Source of the DNA: Streptomyces sp. NBC_00287 | Lineage (GTDB): Bacteria > Actinomycetota > Actinomycetes > Streptomycetales > Streptomycetaceae | Direction of reading: 5' to 3' | Assembly: GCF_036173105.1 (NCBI RefSeq) | Contig: NZ_CP108053.1 | Location: 1,426,001-1,490,000 of the forward strand | DNA length: 64,000 nucleotides | Shown here: positions 59,277 through 64,000 of the stretch, piece by piece | How the letters are laid out: every line of letters starts with the position of its first letter | How positions within the stretch are numbered: the stretch's first letter is position 1 | Program-made: the position numbers and the translations under genes | Notes under the pieces: generated by a model | Told to the model about the DNA's origin: nothing | Databases searched by the model: none | What the model saw: the letters and a program-made list of their open reading frames with translations, nothing else

Positions 59277-60719
59277 GTGACTTCAGCGCCCGCCAAGCCC
59301 CGCATCCCGAACGTCCTCGCCGGACGCTACGCCTCCACCGAGCTCGCCACGCTCTGGTCCCCCGAGCAGAAGGTGAAGCTGGAGCGTCAGCTCTGGCTCG
59401 CCGTGCTGCGGGCCCAGAAGGACCTCGGGATCGAGGTGCCGGACCAGGCGCTCGCCGACTACGAGCGTGTCCTCGACCAGGTCGACCTGGCCTCCATCGC
59501 CGAGCGCGAGAAGGTCACCCGGCACGACGTGAAGGCGCGGATCGAGGAGTTCAACGACCTCGCCGGGCACGAGCACGTCCACAAGGGCATGACCTCCCGC
59601 GACCTCACCGAGAACGTCGAGCAGCTCCAGATCCGGCTCTCGCTCGAGCTGATGCGCGACCGTACGGTGGCCGTGCTGGCGCGGCTGGGCAAGCTGGCCG
59701 GTGAGTACGGCGAGCTGGTCATGGCCGGCCGCTCGCACAACGTGGCCGCGCAGGCCACCACTCTCGGCAAGCGCTTCGCGACCGCCGCCGACGAACTGCT
59801 CGTCGCCTACGGCCGTGTCGAGGAGCTGCTGGGCCGCTACCCGCTGCGCGGCATCAAGGGCCCGGTCGGCACCGCGCAGGACATGCTGGACCTGCTCGGC
59901 GGGGACGCCGCCAAGCTCGCGGAGCTGGAGCAGCGGATCGCCGGGCACCTCGGCTTCGCGCAGGCCTTCACCTCGGTCGGCCAGGTCTACCCGCGCTCCC
60001 TCGACTACGAGGTCGTCACCGCGCTGGTGCAGCTGGCGGCGGCGCCGTCCTCGCTCGCGAAGACGATCCGGCTGATGGCCGGGCACGAGCTGGTCACCGA
60101 GGGCTTCAAGCCGGGCCAGGTCGGCTCCTCCGCGATGCCGCACAAGATGAACACGCGGTCGTGCGAGCGCGTCAACGGCCTGATGGTCATTCTGCGCGGG
60201 TACGCCTCGATGACCGGAGAGCTGGCGGGCGACCAGTGGAACGAGGGCGACGTGTCCTGCTCGGTGGTGCGCCGGGTCGCGCTGCCGGACGCCTTCTTCG
60301 CGCTGGACGGTCTGCTGGAGACCTTCCTGACCGTGCTCGACGAGTTCGGCGCCTTCCCGGCCGTCGTCGCCCGTGAGCTGGACCGCTACCTGCCGTTCCT
60401 CGCCACCACCAAGGTGCTGATGGGCGCGGTGCGCGCGGGCGTCGGCCGCGAGGTCGCGCACGAGGCGATCAAGGAGAATGCGGTCGCCTCCGCGCTCGCC
60501 ATGCGTGAGCAGGGCGCCGAGCGCAACGAACTGCTCGACAAGCTGGCGGCGGACGAACGCATTCCGCTGGACCGCGCTGGGCTCGACGCGCTGATGGCCG
60601 ACAAGCTGTCCTTCACGGGCGCCGCCGCCGACCAGGTGGCCGCCGTCGTGGGCCGTATCGAAGAGATTGTGAAGCAGCGCCCGGAGGCGGCCGGTTACAC
60701 CCCCGGAGCCATCCTCTGA
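59277..60719 (+). CDS. purB: adenylosuccinate lyase
   Basis: A 480-residue enzyme of the fumarase/aspartase superfamily catalysing two steps of purine synthesis (SAICAR and adenylosuccinate cleavage). Start GTG 59277. Signature VGSSAMPHKMNTRSCERVNG (flexible loop), HKGMTSRDLTENVEQ and AGRSHNVAAQATTLGKR with catalytic His. Its stop overlaps the probable CTG start of the DNA glycosylase gene. Confidence 0.96.
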   Translation: MTSAPAKPRIPNVLAGRYASTELATLWSPEQKVKLERQLWLAVLRAQKDLGIEVPDQALADYERVLDQVDLASIAEREKVTRHDVKARIEEFNDLAGHEHVHKGMTSRDLTENVEQLQIRLSLELMRDRTVAVLARLGKLAGEYGELVMAGRSHNVAAQATTLGKRFATAADELLVAYGRVEELLGRYPLRGIKGPVGTAQDMLDLLGGDAAKLAELEQRIAGHLGFAQAFTSVGQVYPRSLDYEVVTALVQLAAAPSSLAKTIRLMAGHELVTEGFKPGQVGSSAMPHKMNTRSCERVNGLMVILRGYASMTGELAGDQWNEGDVSCSVVRRVALPDAFFALDGLLETFLTVLDEFGAFPAVVARELDRYLPFLATTKVLMGAVRAGVGREVAHEAIKENAVASALAMREQGAERNELLDKLAADERIPLDRAGLDALMADKLSFTGAAADQVAAVVGRIEEIVKQRPEAAGYTPGAIL

Positions 60720-61267
60720 CGCGCTTCACTCCCGCGGAGCTGGAGGCCGCCCGCGACCGTCTCGTACCGGACGTCGTCGCGGACGGCCTCCGCGTGCTGT
60801 TCTGCGGTATCAACCCCGGGCTGATGACGGCCGCCACGGGCCACCACTTCGCCCGTCCCGGCAACCGCTTCTGGCCGGTGCTGCACCTGTCCGGGTTCAC
60901 CCCGAGGCTGCTCAAGCCGTCGGAGCAGGGGGAGTTGCTGTCGTACGGGCTCGGCATCACCAATGTCGTGGCGCGGGCGACGGCTCGCGCGGACGAGCTG
61001 GGGGCCGAGGAGTACCGGGAGGGCGGGCGGCTGCTGGCCGCGAAGGTCGACAGGGTCCGGCCGAGTTGGCTGGCGGTGGTGGGGGTGACCGCGTACCGCG
61101 CGGCCTTCGACGACCGCAAGGCCCAGGTGGGGCCGCAGGAGCGGATGATCGGGGACACCCGGGTGTGGGTGCTGCCCAATCCCAGTGGGTTGAACGCGCA
61201 TTGGACGGCTCAGACGATGGCGGAGGAGTTCGCGCGGCTGCGGGTCACAGCGGATCCGTCGTCGTGA
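60716..61267 (+). CDS. mug: G/U mismatch-specific DNA glycosylase (Mug-type)
   Basis: A 183-residue uracil-DNA glycosylase superfamily enzyme: LFCGINPGLMTAATGHHFAR (motif 1, GINPG), LGITNVVARATARADEL, and VWVLPNPSGLNAHWT (NPSG motif). It removes uracil or thymine from G/U, G/T pairs. The homologous N-terminus (TRFTPAELEAARDR) begins before any ATG, GTG or TTG: the in-frame CTG at 60716 overlaps the purB stop (CTGA), so CTG is the likely start; GTG 60794 would cut 26 conserved residues. Overlaps the convergent gene by 23 nt. Confidence 0.85.
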   Translation: MTRFTPAELEAARDRLVPDVVADGLRVLFCGINPGLMTAATGHHFARPGNRFWPVLHLSGFTPRLLKPSEQGELLSYGLGITNVVARATARADELGAEEYREGGRLLAAKVDRVRPSWLAVVGVTAYRAAFDDRKAQVGPQERMIGDTRVWVLPNPSGLNAHWTAQTMAEEFARLRVTADPSS

Positions 61268-61631
61268 CCACGACGTACACCTGGGGCAGTTCCTCGCTGT
61301 CCCCGTCGATGACCGTCATGGTGACCCAGCGAGCGGACGCTTCCCATGTGAGCAGTTCGGTCGCGCACTCGCTCAGCCACGCCCACGGCTCGGGTATTCG
61401 CTCACCACGCGCGCCGCGCTCGATGAGCGTGGTGGTGCCCCACCGCGACGGTTCTCCCCACCGTTCGGTCAATCGCTCGGCCATGGCCGCCTCGTAGGCG
61501 TAGCAGTCCTCCGCGCTCGGCCAATGGCGCAACCCTAAGACGGCCTGCAGGTACCCGTCTCCGCCGGGCTCCGCGGGAATGGCCCGGGTGCGGAGCCCGT
61601 CGATCAGGGCGAGGTCCTTCGCGATGTCCAT
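61245..61631 (-). CDS. hypothetical cytosolic protein
   Basis: A 128-residue soluble protein beginning at ATG 61631 (MDIAKDLALIDGLRTRAIP); an upstream GTG might also serve. No signal or membrane segment; rich in Trp (HWPSAEDCYAYEAAM, PEPWAWLSECATELLTWEAS). I do not recognise the family. It is 56 nt from the ABC-2 permease stop on the same strand and overlaps the glycosylase end by 23 nt. Confidence 0.7.
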   Translation of the reverse strand: MDIAKDLALIDGLRTRAIPAEPGGDGYLQAVLGLRHWPSAEDCYAYEAAMAERLTERWGEPSRWGTTTLIERGARGERIPEPWAWLSECATELLTWEASARWVTMTVIDGDSEELPQVYVVVTTTDPL

Positions 61632-61687
61632 GTGATCCAGTAAACCGGTCACCACTGACAATTGGCGGGGCGTCAGTCGACCTTCGG

Positions 61688-62410
61688 TCAGGCGTCCCGC
61701 CGACGGACGCTCCACGCCCCGGCCAGCAGGGCGCCCACGGTCCACAGCGCGGTCACCGCGAGCCCGGACCACGGGCCGAGCGTCCCGTCGTGTGTCTCGT
61801 ACAGGACCACCTGCCCTGCCTTGTCGGGCAGGAAGTCGGTGACTCCGCCGGCCGCGTCGCCGATGACGAAGGAGACGATCAGCACGAACGGGATCAGCAG
61901 GGAGAGCGTGGCCACGCCGCTGCGCAGCAGGGCCGTGAGTCCGGCCGCGAACAGGGCCATCAGCGTGAGGTAGAGCGCGGATCCCAGGACTCCGCGTACC
62001 TGTTCGGCTGTGGTGAGGCCGCTCGCCGCGTCGCCGAGTCCGGCGCGTCCCACGGCGAAAGCGGCGAGGGTCGTGGTCAGTCCCACGATCAGGGCCGGTA
62101 CGGCGATCGCCGCCACCTTGGCCGCGAACCACCGTCCGCGCTGCGGAACCGCGGACAGCGACAGCCGCAGCGCGCCCCCGTGATACTCGGCCGAAACGGC
62201 CATCGCGCCGAAGCTGATCGCCGCGATCTGACCGGGCAGGACTCCGGACAGCGCCGTGAACAGCGGGTCGAGGTCCGGCTCCGAGGTGGTGGCTCCGGCC
62301 AGGGCCGAGAACGCCGTCGTCGCGGCGAACAGCGCCAAGAGCGTGCCGCACAGGGAGCGCAGGGTACGGATCTTCAGCCACTCGGCGTGGAGTGCGGGTG
62401 CGAACGCCAT
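61688..62410 (-). CDS. ABC-2 type transporter permease
   Basis: A 240-residue membrane protein with six hydrophobic helices (about 18-38, 58-78, 100-122, 143-165, 175-195, 212-232) and the start EWLKIRTLRS typical of ABC-2 permeases next to antibiotic-exporter ATPases. It follows the ATPase gene by one nt and forms a two-gene exporter. Confidence 0.92.
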   Translation of the reverse strand: MAFAPALHAEWLKIRTLRSLCGTLLALFAATTAFSALAGATTSEPDLDPLFTALSGVLPGQIAAISFGAMAVSAEYHGGALRLSLSAVPQRGRWFAAKVAAIAVPALIVGLTTTLAAFAVGRAGLGDAASGLTTAEQVRGVLGSALYLTLMALFAAGLTALLRSGVATLSLLIPFVLIVSFVIGDAAGGVTDFLPDKAGQVVLYETHDGTLGPWSGLAVTALWTVGALLAGAWSVRRRDA

Positions 62411-62411
62411 G

Positions 62412-63332
62412 TCAGGCCTCCTGCGAGGGTGCGGTGAACTCGGTTTCGTCCGACGTCAGGTCCAGATAGGCCTGCTCCAACGTGCCCTCCTGCGCGGCCA
62501 GTTCGAGGAGGGGGACGCCCGCGGCGGAGATGATCCGGCCGATCTCGTCCACGCGCGCGTGGTGCACCGTCCAGTGCCCGTCCGTGTGCTCGGCGGCGTC
62601 GTGGCCGTGCTGGGCCAGGGCGGCTTTGAGGGCGGTGGGATCCGTGGTGCGGATCCGTACGCTCGGCTCCACGCGCGCGTGGATGAACTCCCGCATCGGA
62701 GTGTCGGCCAGGAGTCGCCCTCTGCCGAGCACCACGAGGTGGTCGGCGAAGGAGGCGGTCTCGTTCATGAGATGGCTGGAGACCAGGACGGTGCGGCCTT
62801 CCCGTGCGAGGCGGCGCAGCAACTCGCGGATCCAGATGATGCCTTCGGGGTCCAGGCCGTTGGACGGCTCGTCGAGCATGATCACCTCGGGGTCGCCGAG
62901 CAGGGCGGCGGCGATGCCGAGGCGCTGGCGCATGCCCAGGGAGTACGTCTTCACCCTGCGCCGTGCGACGGAGGCGAGCCCCGTCTCCTCCAGCGCCTCC
63001 TCGACCCGGGCGCGAGGGATGCGGTTGGCTGCGGCGAGGATGCCCAGGTGGTCGCGGCCGGTGCGGGACCCGTGCGCGGCCTGTGCGTCGAGCAGGGCGC
63101 CCACGCGGCGCAGGGGTTCGTGAAGGTCGGCGTAGGGGCGGCCGCCGATGGTGGCGGTGCCGGAGGTCGGCCGGTCGAGGCCGAGGACGAGCCGCATGGT
63201 GGTGGACTTCCCGGCGCCGTTCGGGCCGAGGAAGCCGGTGACCCGGCCGGGGAGCACGCTGAAGGTGAGGTGGTCCACGGCTCGGCGAGTGCCGTACTCC
63301 TTGGTGAGGGCTTGGACTTCGATGCTGGTCAT
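62412..63332 (-). CDS. ABC transporter ATP-binding protein (drug-export type)
   Basis: A 306-residue ATPase from ATG 63332: Walker A GFLGPNGAGKSTTMRLVLGL, signature YSLGMRQRLGIAAALL, Walker B EVIMLDEPSNGLDPEG, H-loop VLVSSHLMNETA, and a C-terminal extension of about 80 residues as in DrrA/BcrA. Divergent from a membrane sensor gene, which probably controls it. Confidence 0.94.
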   Translation of the reverse strand: MTSIEVQALTKEYGTRRAVDHLTFSVLPGRVTGFLGPNGAGKSTTMRLVLGLDRPTSGTATIGGRPYADLHEPLRRVGALLDAQAAHGSRTGRDHLGILAAANRIPRARVEEALEETGLASVARRRVKTYSLGMRQRLGIAAALLGDPEVIMLDEPSNGLDPEGIIWIRELLRRLAREGRTVLVSSHLMNETASFADHLVVLGRGRLLADTPMREFIHARVEPSVRIRTTDPTALKAALAQHGHDAAEHTDGHWTVHHARVDEIGRIISAAGVPLLELAAQEGTLEQAYLDLTSDETEFTAPSQEA

Positions 63333-63441
63333 GGCATGCAGCGTGGCTGTTCGCGGGGCGTCGGGGCCTCCCCCGCGCGTGGAGATCCTCTCCCCCGGGC
63401 GGGGGAGGCTCGTTGTCAGTGGCGGCTGGCACGATGACGAA

Positions 63442-64000
63442 ATGACCCGCTTCCTGCGCCCGTTGCTCCGGGGGACGACGTACACACGCCTGCTGCACCT
63501 GTGGGTGCCGATGCTGATGGTCAGCGTGTGGATGTTCATCGACCCGTCGACTCCCTGGGTGCCCGCGCTGGTGCTGCTCCCGGTCGGTCTGATCACGGCC
63601 GTCCGCAGGGGTGAGGGCGTGCAGGCGCGGCTGCTGCTCATGCCGGGCGACGAAGAGTCGGTCATCTCCGTGAAGCCGTCGATGAACTGGCGGGACCGGC
63701 TGCGTACCGTGCTGTGGCTTCAGGCGCGCATGGTGCTGGGTGCGGTGGCGATGTTCGCCACCGTCTGGCTGCCCATCCTCGTGTTCGAGCTGGTGCAGAT
63801 CGCGGTTGGCGGGCATCCCGGTGACACCCCGGTGCTGCGGGACGTGCAACCGCACTGGGCGTACGCCCTGTTGGCGCCGGTCCCGCTCGTCGTGCTGTAC
63901 GGCGTCGTGATCGGGCTCGGCGAACTGGTCACCGCGGTCGCCCGGCGGCTGCTCGGCCCGTCGGCCGCCGAGCGGCTCGCCGCCTTGGAGGAGCGCACCG
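63442..64000 (+). CDS. N-terminal part of a membrane sensor (probable histidine kinase, cut by window)
   Basis: ATG 63442 opens a frame of 186 codons running off the right edge. It encodes four hydrophobic helices (about 17-35, 40-55, 95-120, 140-165) followed by TAVARRLLGPSAAERLAALE, the layout of Streptomyces NarL-type sensor kinases whose sensor domain precedes HisKA_3. The kinase core is not in the window, so the assignment rests on topology and on position divergent to an ABC exporter. Confidence 0.65.
   Translation, partial: MTRFLRPLLRGTTYTRLLHLWVPMLMVSVWMFIDPSTPWVPALVLLPVGLITAVRRGEGVQARLLLMPGDEESVISVKPSMNWRDRLRTVLWLQARMVLGAVAMFATVWLPILVFELVQIAVGGHPGDTPVLRDVQPHWAYALLAPVPLVVLYGVVIGLGELVTAVARRLLGPSAAERLAALEERT

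Overview
The window is high-GC actinobacterial DNA, almost certainly a Streptomyces chromosome. Supporting this are GTG/TTG starts, dense four-base start/stop overlaps, SpoIIE-type phosphatases fused to PAS/GAF/ATPase modules, an XRE(DUF5753)/DUF397 pair, a c-di-AMP riboswitch ahead of an NlpC/P60 hydrolase, and a cell-wall/fungal-wall hydrolase repertoire. No rRNA, tRNA, CRISPR array or intact mobile element was seen.

Left part (1-28.1 kb), mostly housekeeping. A four-gene minus-strand operon couples a LytTR response regulator, a small membrane protein, a sodium/solute symporter and a LytS-like kinase (cut by the left edge). An Lrp regulator precedes ddaH-rocD (dimethylarginine/ornithine catabolism). 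Two SpoIIE-family phosphatases and a PlsC acyltransferase follow. Next is a complete urease operon ureABCF-(dispersed repeat)-GD without ureE, a TetR/permease divergent pair with two operator-like palindromes, an orphan Phd antitoxin, a ClpP paralogue lacking catalytic Ser and His, a riboswitch-controlled NlpC/P60 protein, LysE/LysR, an anti-sigma-like ATPase with XRE/DUF397 genes, and biotin genes bioF / bioB-bioA-bioD.

Middle part (28.1-55.9 kb), accessory. A LuxR regulator with a 3 x 90 bp internal tandem repeat, a secreted lipase, a methyltransferase, an RHH-antitoxin/Fic-like toxin pair and a large ABC/FtsX exporter come first. A run of secreted proteins follows: nuclease-like protein, GH128 glucanase, CAP protein, sulfatase, and an apparent operon GH64 glucanase - papain-inhibitor-like protein - GH19 chitinase - trypsin-like protease. 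It is interleaved with regulators (ROK with a histidine-rich insert, OmpR-type regulator, HxlR, AraC, histidine kinase). An O-methyltransferase, a LuxR regulator and an NmrA-type oxidoreductase precede a decayed stretch (53.0-55.3 kb) with WD40, IS3-transposase and other broken genes, ending in a GNAT gene followed by a duplicated GNAT tail that looks like a recombination scar.

Right part (55.9-64 kb) returns to compact housekeeping genes: two CorC/HlyC-type membrane proteins, an SGNH hydrolase, purB, a Mug-type DNA glycosylase that probably uses a CTG start, a small unknown protein, and an ABC transporter divergent from a membrane sensor gene cut by the right edge.

The most distinctive observations are the fungal-wall-degrading secretion operon with its interleaved regulators, the catalytically dead ClpP, the histidine-rich ROK regulator, the LytS/LytTR-symporter operon, and the scars in the decayed island. 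All assignments come from reading motifs and recalling families; no database search was run.
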